DNA of 27,427 bases, taken from Magnetococcales bacterium (GTDB lineage: Bacteria; Pseudomonadota; Magnetococcia; Magnetococcales; UBA8363). The DNA lies in NCBI GenBank assembly GCA_015232865.1, contig JADFYU010000034.1:1-27427 (forward strand). Reading direction: 5' to 3'. The notes below the pieces were generated by a model, which was not told where the DNA came from, ran no database searches, and was given only the letters and a program-made list of their open reading frames with translations. The translations under genes were made by a program, and so were the position numbers. Of the stretch, positions 9,601 through 17,016 are shown in pieces (positions within the stretch are counted from its first letter, which is position 1; each line of letters starts with the position of its first letter).

Positions 9601-12600
9601 CAACGCCTGTTTCAAGGCTTGAGTCTGCTCTGCGGCCAATTGATGACCCTGTTCGTTCAGGGTGTGCAAGACCGGCTTCAGGGAGAGATCGTCTATTTTG
9701 TCCAGCAGCCGATCGGTCTGGGATTTTACCGCCAGAACGACGGTTTCCGGGGAGAGACGATCGCTCAGATCGGTCACGATATGGCTAAAGGAGTCCTGTT
9801 TTTTGGCAAGGCGGTTGGTCTCTACCTTCAAAGCGTCGATTATTAAATCGGGATCGAGAGATTCGTTGAGCTTGGCGATATCCTCTTTCAAGGCCGCCTG
9901 CTTCTTGAGCAGCCGATCGGTCTGCTTTTCAATGGATTGCAAAATGTCGTCCGGTGAAAAACGGTTGCTGACCTTAAGCAGCATATCGGAAAAGGCCTCG
10001 TGAATCTGGGTGCTCTGATGGACTAAAATTCGTTCACTTTCACTTTTGACAGCAGCCAGCAGCGGGTCGAGTGTCATCTCGCCGTTTTCACTTTGGACCA
10101 CCACCGATTGAAACGCCTGTTGGATGGCCTGATGTTGGTTTTTCATCAAGTCGATGCTCTGCTCCTTCAAGGCATCCAAGATGGGCGAAAGGGAGAGGTC
10201 CGAAAGCTGTTTGACCAGTTGAGAGGTCTGGGATTTGACGGTTTCGATGACCTGATCCGGCGATAGAATTTCGGTCAGGTCGGTCAAGTCCCGACTTAAA
10301 ACCTGCTGGGTTTTGGCCAGCCGGTCGGTCTGACTTTTGATGGTCGCAAGAATGGTCTCCGCGGAAAGGCTCTCGCTCAGCTCGGCCAGTTTTCTGTTCA
10401 ACGCATCAAAGCGTCTGCCCGACTCTCTGGCTTCGCTCTGGAAGGCCGACAGAAGTTGGTCGGAGGCCAGGGTCGTATGGAGTCCGGCGATCTCCAGGCT
10501 CAAGCGTTCTTGTTTTTTATCCAATCGGCCGGTTTCTATCTTCATGGCTTCAATGATCGCCTCGGGGGAGAGGGCGGATTTTAGATCGGTGACGGCGTTT
10601 TCCAGGTTTTCACGGATCAGTTGTGCCTGTCGGGCCAGTTGCTGTTCGTTGGCAGCTTTGACCGCAGCAAGAACCGGATCGATGTTCCGTTGTCCATCGC
10701 TGTTGACCGTGGTGTCGGAGAGCACGTTTTGCAGGGTATGGCTCTGGGCCAGGATCAAACGGTCGCTTTGGTCCTTCATGGCGGCCAGGATTGGGTCTAA
10801 GGTCAGGTTGGAGAGTTGGGCGACCAACAGGTTGGTCTGACTCTTTATGGCCTCCTGAACCGAATCGACGGTGAGAGATTGATTGAAACCGGCGACGACG
10901 TCGCTTAACAGCTCCTGGCGTTTGAGCAGCAGTTTGGACTCGGCGCGAACGGTCTCGATGATTCGATCCGGTGCCAGGGTTTCGTTCAAGCTGGCGATAT
11001 CCCGACCCAAGGCGTCCTGTTTTTTGGCCAGGCGGCCGGTTTCTGTTTTGAGGGACTCGATGAGGTTGTCGGCAGACAGAGCCGAATTCAGCCCGGCGAT
11101 ATCCCGACCCAAGGCGTCCTGTTTTTTATCCAGCCGATCGGTTGCGATCTTCATGGCTTCGATGACGCTTTTGGGCGAGAGGCTGTTTTTCAACTCGGCG
11201 ACCACGCCGCTGAAAGCCTCCTGGATAAAACGGCCCTGGCTCTCCAGATGGTTGAGATTGGCGGTTTTAACGGCGGCCAGCAGCGGATCGATGCGGATTT
11301 CACCCCGGTCATCCTGGACGGTAATTTCGGCCAGGATATTTTTCAAGGTCAAGCTTTGGTTTTTGGCCAGTTGTGCGCCCTGCTCCTGGATTGCGGTCAA
11401 AACCGGTTGCAGGGAGAGGTTGGTAAGGGGTTCCAACAATCGGGCCGTCTGGCTCTTGAACGCCTCGATGACGGCGTCTGCGGATAGGGTGTCGCCCAGT
11501 CTGGCCACCAGGCTGTTGGTGGTCTCCTGACCCTTGATTAACATTTTGACCTCAGCCCGAACCACGTCGATGATCTGCTCCGGGGCCAAAGCGTCGTTGA
11601 GTCCGGCGATATCCCGACTGATGGACTCTTGGGATCTGGCCAGTCGATCGCCCTCGGCTTGGACTGATTCAATGATTCGATCTTCGGAAATAACAGATTT
11701 CAGGTCGGATACAATCCCACTCAAAGCCGTCTGAATTATGGCTTCTTGCTTTTGAAGTTGTAACTCGCTGGCGCGTTGTATGGCAAACAAAAGCGGTTGA
11801 ATGGTGGTCTCACCGACTTCTCCTGTAAGAGGAATTTCAGAGAGGGTCTCGTTCAACGCCTGAGTCTGGTTTGAGGCGAATTGGTCGCTCTGTTGTTTTA
11901 AGGCGACCAGCACCGGTTCCAAGGAGAGTTCCGAGAGACGATCCAGCAGCAATGCAGTCTGGCGTTTAACCTGGTCGATCATTCGGTCTGGAGTCAATGA
12001 GTCGTTCATTCCAGAGATGAGGGTGGACAACTGTTGTTGCTGTTTGCTCAGTTGTTTGTTCTCGTCGCGGATCACCTCGATAATCTGATCGGAGGTGGCG
12101 GATTGATTGAGATTTAATAGGTCTCGACCCAGGCTGTCCTGCTTTTTGCTGAGGCGATCGGCTTCTGATTGGATGGTTGCCAGGATGCGTTCGCTGTCCC
12201 AGGTCGCATTCAGTCCGGCGATATCCGTGCGAATGGCGGCGTGTTTTTTATCCAGGCGGTCGGTTTCCTGCTTGAGGGTTTCGATGATCGGAAGCGGAGA
12301 GAGAATCTTGCTAAGCTCATGGATGGCCTCTTGAAGGGCTTCACGAATCATGGTGCTTTGCCGGGACAGTTGATTTTCGCCAGAGGCCTTGACCGCAGCC
12401 AACAGGGGGTCCAGCGTGAGTTGACCATCGGTTCCTCGGATGGCAACTTCGCCCAAGACACTTTGTAACGATTGACTTTGAGCCGCAGCCAACTGTTCTC
12501 CCTGCTGCTTCAGTGCGGCCAGAATCGGTTCCAGGGAGAGTGAAGAGACGGCGTTGAGTAGACGGTTGGTTTCAGTTTTTAATGTGTCGAAGACCCGGTG

Positions 12601-15600
12601 GTCTGCAATAGAGTCGGTGAGGTCGGCCATGGCACCGATCAGGGAGTCCTGGCGTTTGTTCAGTTGTTGGGATTCCGCTTTGATTGCCGCCAGAATCGGA
12701 TCGGGTGAGAGAGAGTCGTTGAGACCGGCGACGATACCGTTCAAGGCCTCCTGGCGTTGTGAAAGTTGTCTGGTCTCCTGACGAATGGCGTCGATTATTG
12801 TATCTGTTGCCAGCGTTTCGTTGAGTCCATGAATCTCCAGGCTGATTTTTTGTTGGGTTTTGGCTAGACGGTCACTCTCTGTTCTGATGGTCTCAATAAT
12901 GGTCCCGGAAGCGAGAGATTGATTCAATAGAGCAAGTTCCCGGCTTAAGGCGGATTGATTCTCCGCCAGGGTTTGTGTCTCTCTTTGAACGGACTGGAGA
13001 AGAGCGTCTGGTGACGAAGGGGTCTTAAGCTCGGTGGATAGACCCTGAATAGCCTCACGGATGAGCGTCTCTTGTTGCTGAAATTGTCTTTCGCTTTCTG
13101 ATTTGATTGCAACCAGCAGCGGATCGATGGTAACCATTCCATTGTCACTGGAAATGGCCATCTCGCTCAACGATTGCTGTAAAGCCTGGCTCTGTTTGAG
13201 AGCCAGTTGCCGGGTTTGTTCTCTCAAGGCATCCAGGATGGGGTCGATTGAGAGGCCGGTCAATTGAGCGGTCAGTTCGGCACCTTGGTCCTTTACAGCC
13301 TGCAAGATTTGATCGGGAGCCAGGCTCTCTTTGAGACTGGAAATAGCCCCGTTGAGATCCTCTTCTCTTCTGGTCAACTGTAAAGAGGTCTCTTTGATGT
13401 GGGCGATGAGTTGATCAGGATTAAGGGATTTTTGCAGCCCGGCTATATCCTGGCTGAGCAGATCCTGCTTGCTGGCCAGACGGTTGGTTTCGGATTGAAT
13501 GGTTTCAACGATACGATCTTTGGAGAGCGAAAAATTGAGATCGGCAATTTCGTTGATGAGACGTTCTTGTTTTCTGAGAAGTTGGCCGACTTGGGTTTGA
13601 ATGGCCTCCGTAATGTTCTTGGGAGAAATAGTTTGGCTGAGTCGGGTTACCACCCCCGCCAAAGCGGTGTGAATGGTCTCTCCCTGATGGGCTAGAATAC
13701 GCTCACTTTCGGCCTTGACCGTGGCCAGCAGCGGTTCGATGCTCAATTGACCATCGCTGCCACGCACGGCGATATCGCTCAGTGCCTTGTGCAAGGCTTG
13801 GCTCTGACTTTGGGCCATCTGTGCGCTTTGGGTGTTCAGTGCCTGGGTGATCTGCTCAAGAATGGGTTGCTCTTGCAAAAAGGTTCGAATTTTTGATCCT
13901 TCCGCAATAATTGCCCCCAGCAGAGCGTCTTGATTATTTTGGTGGACTTTTTCTGTTTTTTCTCCAAAGCTGGACGCGGCCAGGTTTAATTGTTGACTGG
14001 CTCTAACCAACTCTTCGGCGGTCTCTCCCACCTGAGCGCGGATTTGTGACGTGATCTCTCCCAACGCTTCACGCATGGCCCGCTCATTTTTTTCGAAGAA
14101 ATGAGCCCCTTCCTGATGTAAGGCCCCGGCCACCAGTTGCAAAGATTGCGTGGCAAATTTTCCGGCATTTTCCTCAAGGGTGGCAGCGGAACGGTCGAGG
14201 CGTTCCGATGTCTGCCTAAGCCGTTCGGTCTGTTCGTCCAGTTGTATACGGAGTTGTTGGCTGGTCTCGTCAAACAGTTTTCTGGCTACTTCGTCGTTCT
14301 GCCTGGCAAACCGCTCGCCTTCTCGCTGGATAAGCGCGATGATCGGGTCGATGACGGCTCGTCCGTTGAACTGCTCAATCAGGCTGTCCCGGCTGGTTTT
14401 GACTTCTGTATTGGCCGAAAGAAGGGGAGCGTGTAGTTGACCGGCGAGGGAGATGGATTGGAGTTGTTGGATTACCGCATTCATTCCCTCCTCTATTTTT
14501 TCCCCTTGCCGAACCATTTGCCGGTCCATCTCTTGCCGGACTGAGTCCAGCTGTACAACAGTCAGACCATCCGTTGCAGTCGTGGAGGAAATCTCTTGCA
14601 GTGATCTGCGCAGGATTTGTTCCTGGTCGCGGGCGAGTCGGGTCATCTCCTCTTGAACAGAGTGGATGATGGGGCGCAGTGAGTCGGTAATCAAATCAGA
14701 AAATTTATCGTCCAGGGATTCTGATTTTTTGTCCAGTCGATCCGTCGCCCGATTAAGAGTCTCCTGGCCCTGTTCAATCTGTCGCTTGACCGTATCGGAA
14801 ATCTTTGTGAACAGAGTGTCCAATGACTCTTCCTGGAGTTCCTGGAGCCTTGTCCGGTCCAGACGAATCTCGTCCGAAAGCGGGGTGATGGCGGCCAAAA
14901 CCTCTCGGACGGTTTTTTTCTTCAGACCATCCATGGTCTGTTCCAGATGCTTGATGACGCGATCAAAGGAGAGGTTCAGGGTTGTCAGGTCTAATCCTGA
15001 ACCATCTGCATTGGCCGGGTTGTACAACCCATTGAGGTTAGAGAAGTCAATCCGTTCCATGAGAAGGTTTCGGAAAAAAACGATCTGTTGCGTCTGTTCA
15101 TCGTAGCGTCGGCGTTGACCCCACGAGAAAACCAGGCCGGTAAAAACTCCGATCAAGGCAGGAAAAAATTTAAAGGAGACCCCGTTGAGAAAGCTGCCGA
15201 GAACTATTTGCGATTGATCCACGTCACCAGCCCCGAACTCCTGGGTTACTGAAAAAAGGCCGGTAATGAGAATGGCAAAGGAGAGTAGAAAACCGGCTGT
15301 CATGAGATAGACCGGCATGGAGCGGTAGTAACGCAAATCCAGAAAATCATCGATCAGGGGGGCGGCCTGAAAAAAATGGTCGGCTTGCTGCGTGCTTCGA
15401 ACCACCTCGGACTCCTCAACGGTTATGAGCTGCTTTTCAAAGCTACGCCACGCCTGAGCCATCAGTTTGTTTTCGGTCAGTTGGTTGTCAATTTTCTGAA
15501 AATTTTCGGCAAACTGTTTGGGGTCCGGGTGCTGAAGCAATACTTGAATGGCGCTGTCCAGATTTTGTTGAAGAGGAGATAAATATCTAATTCTGAAAAA

Positions 15601-15693
15601 TAGCCAGCTGCTAAAACCCCAAATCAAAATAATTTCACCAAACATCCAGGATGCCCAAGGTTTGTTGAGAAAGAGGAGAGGTGTTTCAATCAT
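3679..15693 (-). CDS. Giant 4004-aa ZorA/MotA/ExbB-like membrane protein with modular helical repeat tail
   Basis: The head has three hydrophobic segments: about 14-35, 126-149 (with Pro127) and 174-192. TM1 is followed by a segment with AWRSFEKQL (81-89) and ADHFF (104-108), and the paired TM2/TM3 are followed by basic GQRRR (192-196). This order resembles MotA/TolQ/ExbB channel subunits, and the long cytoplasmic tail resembles ZorA of the Zorya system. Residues 250-610 are heptad-like coiled coil. Residues 612-2446 are ten A-B-Cn-D super-repeats. Residues 2447-3637 are more divergent repeats. A Pro-rich linker (3638-3668), a compact helical region (about 3700-3820) and a disordered tail with two similar FxSF motifs (3840-3843, 3989-3992) follow. 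The ATG at 15691-15693 has a weak upstream GTGAG. No frameshift or internal stop is seen over 12 kb, so the gene is under selection. Superfamily assignment of the head is by motif recognition only; the function is unknown. Alternatives are a cytoskeletal ruler or polar scaffold. Confidence 0.9.
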   Translation of the reverse strand: MIETPLLFLNKPWASWMFGEIILIWGFSSWLFFRIRYLSPLQQNLDSAIQVLLQHPDPKQFAENFQKIDNQLTENKLMAQAWRSFEKQLITVEESEVVRSTQQADHFFQAAPLIDDFLDLRYYRSMPVYLMTAGFLLSFAILITGLFSVTQEFGAGDVDQSQIVLGSFLNGVSFKFFPALIGVFTGLVFSWGQRRRYDEQTQQIVFFRNLLMERIDFSNLNGLYNPANADGSGLDLTTLNLSFDRVIKHLEQTMDGLKKKTVREVLAAITPLSDEIRLDRTRLQELQEESLDTLFTKISDTVKRQIEQGQETLNRATDRLDKKSESLDDKFSDLITDSLRPIIHSVQEEMTRLARDQEQILRRSLQEISSTTATDGLTVVQLDSVRQEMDRQMVRQGEKIEEGMNAVIQQLQSISLAGQLHAPLLSANTEVKTSRDSLIEQFNGRAVIDPIIALIQREGERFARQNDEVARKLFDETSQQLRIQLDEQTERLRQTSERLDRSAATLEENAGKFATQSLQLVAGALHQEGAHFFEKNERAMREALGEITSQIRAQVGETAEELVRASQQLNLAASSFGEKTEKVHQNNQDALLGAIIAEGSKIRTFLQEQPILEQITQALNTQSAQMAQSQSQALHKALSDIAVRGSDGQLSIEPLLATVKAESERILAHQGETIHTALAGVVTRLSQTISPKNITEAIQTQVGQLLRKQERLINEIADLNFSLSKDRIVETIQSETNRLASKQDLLSQDIAGLQKSLNPDQLIAHIKETSLQLTRREEDLNGAISSLKESLAPDQILQAVKDQGAELTAQLTGLSIDPILDALREQTRQLALKQSQALQQSLSEMAISSDNGMVTIDPLLVAIKSESERQFQQQETLIREAIQGLSTELKTPSSPDALLQSVQRETQTLAENQSALSRELALLNQSLASGTIIETIRTESDRLAKTQQKISLEIHGLNETLATDTIIDAIRQETRQLSQRQEALNGIVAGLNDSLSPDPILAAIKAESQQLNKRQDSLIGAMADLTDSIADHRVFDTLKTETNRLLNAVSSLSLEPILAALKQQGEQLAAAQSQSLQSVLGEVAIRGTDGQLTLDPLLAAVKASGENQLSRQSTMIREALQEAIHELSKILSPLPIIETLKQETDRLDKKHAAIRTDIAGLNATWDSERILATIQSEADRLSKKQDSLGRDLLNLNQSATSDQIIEVIRDENKQLSKQQQQLSTLISGMNDSLTPDRMIDQVKRQTALLLDRLSELSLEPVLVALKQQSDQFASNQTQALNETLSEIPLTGEVGETTIQPLLFAIQRASELQLQKQEAIIQTALSGIVSDLKSVISEDRIIESVQAEGDRLARSQESISRDIAGLNDALAPEQIIDVVRAEVKMLIKGQETTNSLVARLGDTLSADAVIEAFKSQTARLLEPLTNLSLQPVLTAIQEQGAQLAKNQSLTLKNILAEITVQDDRGEIRIDPLLAAVKTANLNHLESQGRFIQEAFSGVVAELKNSLSPKSVIEAMKIATDRLDKKQDALGRDIAGLNSALSADNLIESLKTETGRLAKKQDALGRDIASLNETLAPDRIIETVRAESKLLLKRQELLSDVVAGFNQSLTVDSVQEAIKSQTNLLVAQLSNLTLDPILAAMKDQSDRLILAQSHTLQNVLSDTTVNSDGQRNIDPVLAAVKAANEQQLARQAQLIRENLENAVTDLKSALSPEAIIEAMKIETGRLDKKQERLSLEIAGLHTTLASDQLLSAFQSEARESGRRFDALNRKLAELSESLSAETILATIKSQTDRLAKTQQVLSRDLTDLTEILSPDQVIETVKSQTSQLVKQLSDLSLSPILDALKEQSIDLMKNQHQAIQQAFQSVVVQSENGEMTLDPLLAAVKSESERILVHQSTQIHEAFSDMLLKVSNRFSPDDILQSIEKQTDRLLKKQAALKEDIAKLNESLDPDLIIDALKVETNRLAKKQDSFSHIVTDLSDRLSPETVVLAVKSQTDRLLDKIDDLSLKPVLHTLNEQGHQLAAEQTQALKQALTSLTAAAKPGEMAVEPILNAIETLDGQQQSRQEAVIRDALKQMTATLLEKLSPDNLLETIKTEIGSLAKKQELLRNDLIHFNDNLSPDSLVETVKLTTKQLLKRQESLTALVSSLHDSLSTESVLSAIHSQSAQIVNKISTLSLEPILDALKTQGELLSRNQSQTLHNILSEVAIRDGQGSPTIEPLLAAAKVSSQQQMLHQETIIRDTLNDAVARLSALLSPENLIKIIQAETQPLRQGQANLDRDLAQLHAALSPTDLIDSVTAQTNRLAKKQEALSLDISGLRSALSPESTLEAIHAQMENLSQQIANVSLQPVLDAVKEQGKQMIQSQSETLQNLLADISVTDGQGELTLEPILAAIKSSNERQISRQSHVIREAMDEAVDRLNQALSPQETIAVIRAQTARIEKQVSELPFAPIMEAIRVQGEQHSQSPYHELLDTLESFTNNANQGAQQIMEPLLAAIRSENERMLHHQGEQIRMALDALLTTLQQGYSLDSVIEVLQDQQAYQIKTQEKSITSAIMAALRDSSIEPLLHDLKRQGLQLANNQQTDWKSTLDDAVGTLTDRVTEDVGQRFKWETEQLMTNQQQVIQAELAGLSLNPILEVMNAQGQQLAYNQKRILQEVLQDIAVQGREDGVVLEPLIATIKGENERLLARQEEVINKAFTEILFGLAEVKEETVHLSSQLISSQSSDQPLLESVVRIVQAESARIIENQSQSLQELVGRLNNRDDGFDSGQNPVVSAVQEELALLGDRHENIIREAFAQATLESAALTSMDPLIDVVKTETAQLANVLQETIQDLIVSQESKEGAGWSVDQILQAVREQGALLAETHSQSVQEILREIQQSGRHDGTVNTPTINAIIEALQAEGTRWQAHQEESVRTTFNELIGGIGRLFSPETIIRTIKREVAQLSDLIEEGRQTEILSFEQIVSAMKDQATQLIEKQSRLLGETLENQTLQNDNSPFDLNAIVAAIKSQGDQLLQQQSAAMQKSLDQLSAQIVGSFSPELLIQTIKQEFNRVISVVTRDHGSPSVNLDPVISAIQNETILLAESLNTSLRAIRPEQTDTTTIPIGTLSLEPILEAVRQSSDRVMQQLESSKISDRILETLRSENDHLLDRLTQQVMITPMLEALQTQGEIISDQLSINLKNALSGSMIGGGDTAALDRVIDSVRTESANVVRQLSEKISLDPLMDSLESHLDRMAENQVKTLHSTFAEIINEWTQIGQSQPVNLDLIIRTVRQESAKLAETIHRQLSNSPMLEVIRSEMDQLAQRQSDRLEEILSQVATAAGGSTDIQPLAELIQSETHRLTQELSEQLSLEPILAAIKAESGWLAQNRSERLDAIASQVGESAGGSVDFSALLSAMKQETRQLTQTLAEQISLEPIFALVKEESNRIFQSQSKQLENAVTHIAQQTGNNPVNLQPLLQAIESESQNLFQKLSQNTLYEPVITAVKGEVDRLVEHYDPTEHQQELLDTVIAQGDRLSEKIETHSTVEACKTIEALVRQNLQQTHTLREVIHGAIDKLRQDLTPEKLLEIIKEETTRIASSLESVSRAPKPDPRLQKEAEQLSSEMVRRAIKSETSRLETLLNQTLQTTLSKRIDEKFSSRPQPPDARPTSKPEEPPAKPAHARQKPTLSLGQVEELVHWQPTTLKVEPQADPPYRMPETVKGTSLSGLQELMTQIGPLSAKGIDGKSLLELMNSMKLYVLEQFGKQSGHLAGAIQDLIDRIKQDTPLSNPDIISLLREIAHRSNQLMIAHNPEAQQVLNLDKGFLKTANILQKQVQDLSATKPGSPPAKINSDTVKKSVFQSFIAEQEAKVARSAAPLPVMKTVPIDDGTFQQPETASHSQEKHKVAVSEAPVRKKPMTTKPRFDATPIPAEKRPAQELMWSVPAVSANQIKAKQAATSTTIDNRLSPTPMPIIPAQEQKKSTATPSKRFNQLATIASSSVNTEMRENFFNSFLEKRQKEKQKD
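5266..5832 (-). repeat. Three 63/63/64-aa A-D units in the giant's C-terminal array
   Basis: Residues 3288-3476 contain three consecutive units of 63, 63 and 64 residues. Each has an A-like part (LEPIL..IK.ES...LAQ.RS.RL) ending in a Gly/Ser-rich turn, followed by a D-like part (LL.AMKQETRQLTQ.L.EQIS). B and C modules are absent here, so the local composition differs from the central array. Confidence 0.7.
8011..13860 (-). repeat. Central super-repeat array of the giant gene (A-B-Cn-D, 102-bp unit)
   Basis: Residues 612-2561. Ten full super-repeats measure 204, 238, 204, 170, 204, 203, 170, 170, 170 and 102 residues. Starts on DNA, descending: 13860, 13248, 12534, 11922, 11412, 10800, 10191, 9681, 9171, 8661. 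A degenerate eleventh (115 residues) covers 8011-8355. Module A is 40 aa, begins LEPIL and has a Gly/Asp turn near its end. B is 39 aa, of the type IDPLLAAVKSESER. C is 34 aa, of the type PDxIIExIKxETxRLxKKQ followed by xxLxxDIAGLNESLS. D is 23 aa and looks like C shortened by 11 residues. The Ser-Pro-Asp at C borders looks like a helix N-cap. Length register is kept even though sequence identity is moderate. Confidence 0.9.
10993..11127 (-). repeat. Most recent 102-bp tandem duplication in the array
   Basis: The 33 bases at 10993-11025 recur exactly at 11095-11127, a spacing of exactly 102 bp, which is one 34-aa C module. They encode the ends of adjacent C units in super-repeat 5 (the KKQDALGRDIA segment twice). 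This identity is well above the array's usual divergence and shows that whole-unit duplication or conversion has been recent. Confidence 0.85.
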
Positions 15694-15743
15694 AGAGAAT
15701 GCTCACTGAAAAGTATCAGGATATTTAAACTAAGATTCGGTCG

Positions 15744-15758
15744 GTGATCGCGCATCAC
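15744..15758. promoter_or_regulatory. Operator-like dyad upstream of the giant gene
   Basis: GTGATCGCGCATCAC has perfect 5-bp arms around a 5-bp centre, 51 bp before the giant gene's ATG. It looks like a transcription factor site, but it does not match the CRP or FNR spacing I know and no cognate regulator with an HTH is in the window. Confidence 0.3.
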
Positions 15759-15794
15759 GAGCAAAACCTTTAAGTGCACCGGTCCAATCTGAAT

Positions 15795-15882
15795 AAGTCT
15801 TGCGAGGTGACTTCGATTTTCCAATTAACCGGATAATCCATACTGTTGCACGATTGATGTGCGCCCAACTGTCAGACCCAGG
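15795..15882 (-). mobile_element. Degenerate MITE copy (copy 3) in the giant gene's leader
   Basis: The segment aligns with the inner and right half of the 22592-22754 element: AAGTCT, then AGGTGACTTCGATTTT, CCAATTAACCGGATAA, TGTTGCAC and GCGCCCAACTG occur in the same order and orientation. The left arm is not recognisable. It lies between the giant gene's start and a possible upstream promoter, so it could be transcribed as leader RNA. Confidence 0.65.
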
Positions 15883-15930
15883 CTGAAAGAAGCGTATCGT
15901 TTCATTCTGAATAGAGTTGGTGGCGTGCCG

Positions 15931-15959
15931 TTTATACTTTTGTTAATCGCATTAAAGAA
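15931..15959 (-). promoter_or_regulatory. Weak candidate promoter for the giant gene
   Basis: A minus-strand -10 TATAAA (15931-15936) has a poor -35 TTCTTT 17 bp upstream (15954-15959). If used, the leader would be about 230 nt and include the MITE remnant and the dyad. No better candidate was found closer to the start. Confidence 0.22.
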
Positions 15960-16451
15960 TACACAAAAAATCCATTTAAATATATGTCTGATCGATAGCG
16001 TTTTTTAGAAAACAGGTTAAAAATTTCCGAAGGGCGTGTCTGGTCCGTTCTGATTATCTATAACTGTCAATCAACCTATAGCGTAAGTTAGCCATCGTAC
16101 ACCGCGAACGGATGAAATAAAAGATATTTTCAAGATAAACCCATTGAATAGTTTGAAGAAAAATTATTCACACGTCTTTACGGTCCAATAATTGCATTAA
16201 TCTGTTTTGTTCTGTTTGTGGATATTAAAAATCATCTGGGCATAGATCTGCGCTGGGCGGTTGCACCGGGGAAAATAGGCTGATTGAGTTATTTGTCGGT
16301 TTATACAAACAACCCGACAGTCGGCAGATTGTTGAGGGGAATTTTTTTTGTAAATCATTTTTATCAATTGGTTGTGTCAGCATAATGGGGTTGGTTTCGA
16401 GTTTGGGTATAGATGTCGGGTGCGAGGATTTTTCGGTTGGGAGTGTAATCG

Positions 16452-16898
16452 ATGCAGGATGAAATTACTTTGGAAGATTTGATTGTATTTCTTTCAAAAA
16501 CAGAAGGATTTAAAGATCTTTCCCGGCAGGATGTTGAGACATTGATCGCTCCGGTTTTCAGTATTGCCACCTTTGAAGTGGGGCAAATAATTATTCATGC
16601 CGGAAAAACAGGCCGGAACTCCTACTTTCTGTATCGGGGGCGGGTTCGGGTCGATTTGAAACAAGAGGGTCAAAAAAGCCGTCATTTTTTTATTGAGCAA
16701 GGGGAGTTGTTCGGGGAAGTGGCGCTGGTCTCAAAAGAAAAACGCAATGCGGATGTGGTTGCGGCAACGGAGGTGGTCTGTTTGGCAGTTGAGATTGAGA
16801 CCTTTCAGAACGTTATGGCCAACCATTGGCAGATTGCCAAAGCGGTGGCCAAATTGATCGGAGAAAGAAAAATAGAACGATTGACTGTCAATCTGTGA
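16452..16898 (+). CDS. Stand-alone cyclic-nucleotide-binding domain protein
   Basis: A 148-residue protein made almost entirely of one cNMP-binding (CAP-type) beta-barrel. The phosphate-binding cassette is recognisable at about 86-101: FGE (87-89), AL (91-92), Arg98 and Ala100. Earlier barrel strands include FEVGQIIIHAGKTGRNSYFLY (41-61, listed here by position only as family-typical). There is no helix-turn-helix, kinase or channel domain, so it is not a CRP-like regulator. It more likely binds a partner protein. The start ATG is preceded by GGGAG with 7-8 nt spacing. It is read away from the giant gene and is followed after 118 bp by the SPOR gene on the same strand, suggesting one transcript. 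Whether cAMP, cGMP or no ligand is bound cannot be read from the sequence. Confidence 0.85.
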   Translation: MQDEITLEDLIVFLSKTEGFKDLSRQDVETLIAPVFSIATFEVGQIIIHAGKTGRNSYFLYRGRVRVDLKQEGQKSRHFFIEQGELFGEVALVSKEKRNADVVAATEVVCLAVEIETFQNVMANHWQIAKAVAKLIGERKIERLTVNL

Positions 16899-17016
16899 AC
16901 GATGAACCGAGGTACGAAAACGATCGGTACAAATTTGAAATGACCCGTAAATTCATCAGGTTAAATTTTTTAAAGACGACTCTTGGCATAAAGAGACAAT
17001 TGGGTAAAAAAATTCA

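Larger units (their letters stand above)
15694..16451. other. 758-bp divergent intergenic region
   Basis: It separates the giant gene (-) from the cyclic-nucleotide-binding protein gene (+). No credible gene is present on either strand. It holds a dyad at 15744-15758, a degenerate MITE at 15795-15882, a weak minus-strand promoter at 15931-15959 and a small inverted repeat (TGTCGG 16294-16299 with CCGACA 16314-16319). The rest is AT-rich. I could not identify a convincing plus-strand promoter. Confidence 0.6.

Noticed and set aside
9305..11530. Long plus-strand ORFs antisense to the giant gene (and similar ones at 1085-2794 and 23991-24548)
   Set aside because: They mirror the repeats or domains of the genes on the other strand, have biased composition and no recognisable domains, and lack ribosome sites. 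They are shadow frames.
8011..13860. CRISPR or non-coding tandem repeat array
   Set aside because: The 102-bp periodicity lies in one open frame, with protein-level conservation and base divergence typical of coding repeats. There are no identical short repeats with unique spacers.
3679..15693. Complete Zorya anti-phage system
   Set aside because: Only the head of the giant resembles ZorA. No ZorB (MotB/OmpA-like), ZorC, ZorD helicase or ZorE nuclease is encoded in the window.
16452..16898. CRP/FNR-type transcription factor
   Set aside because: The protein ends right after the nucleotide-binding domain and its C-terminal helix. There is no room for a helix-turn-helix.
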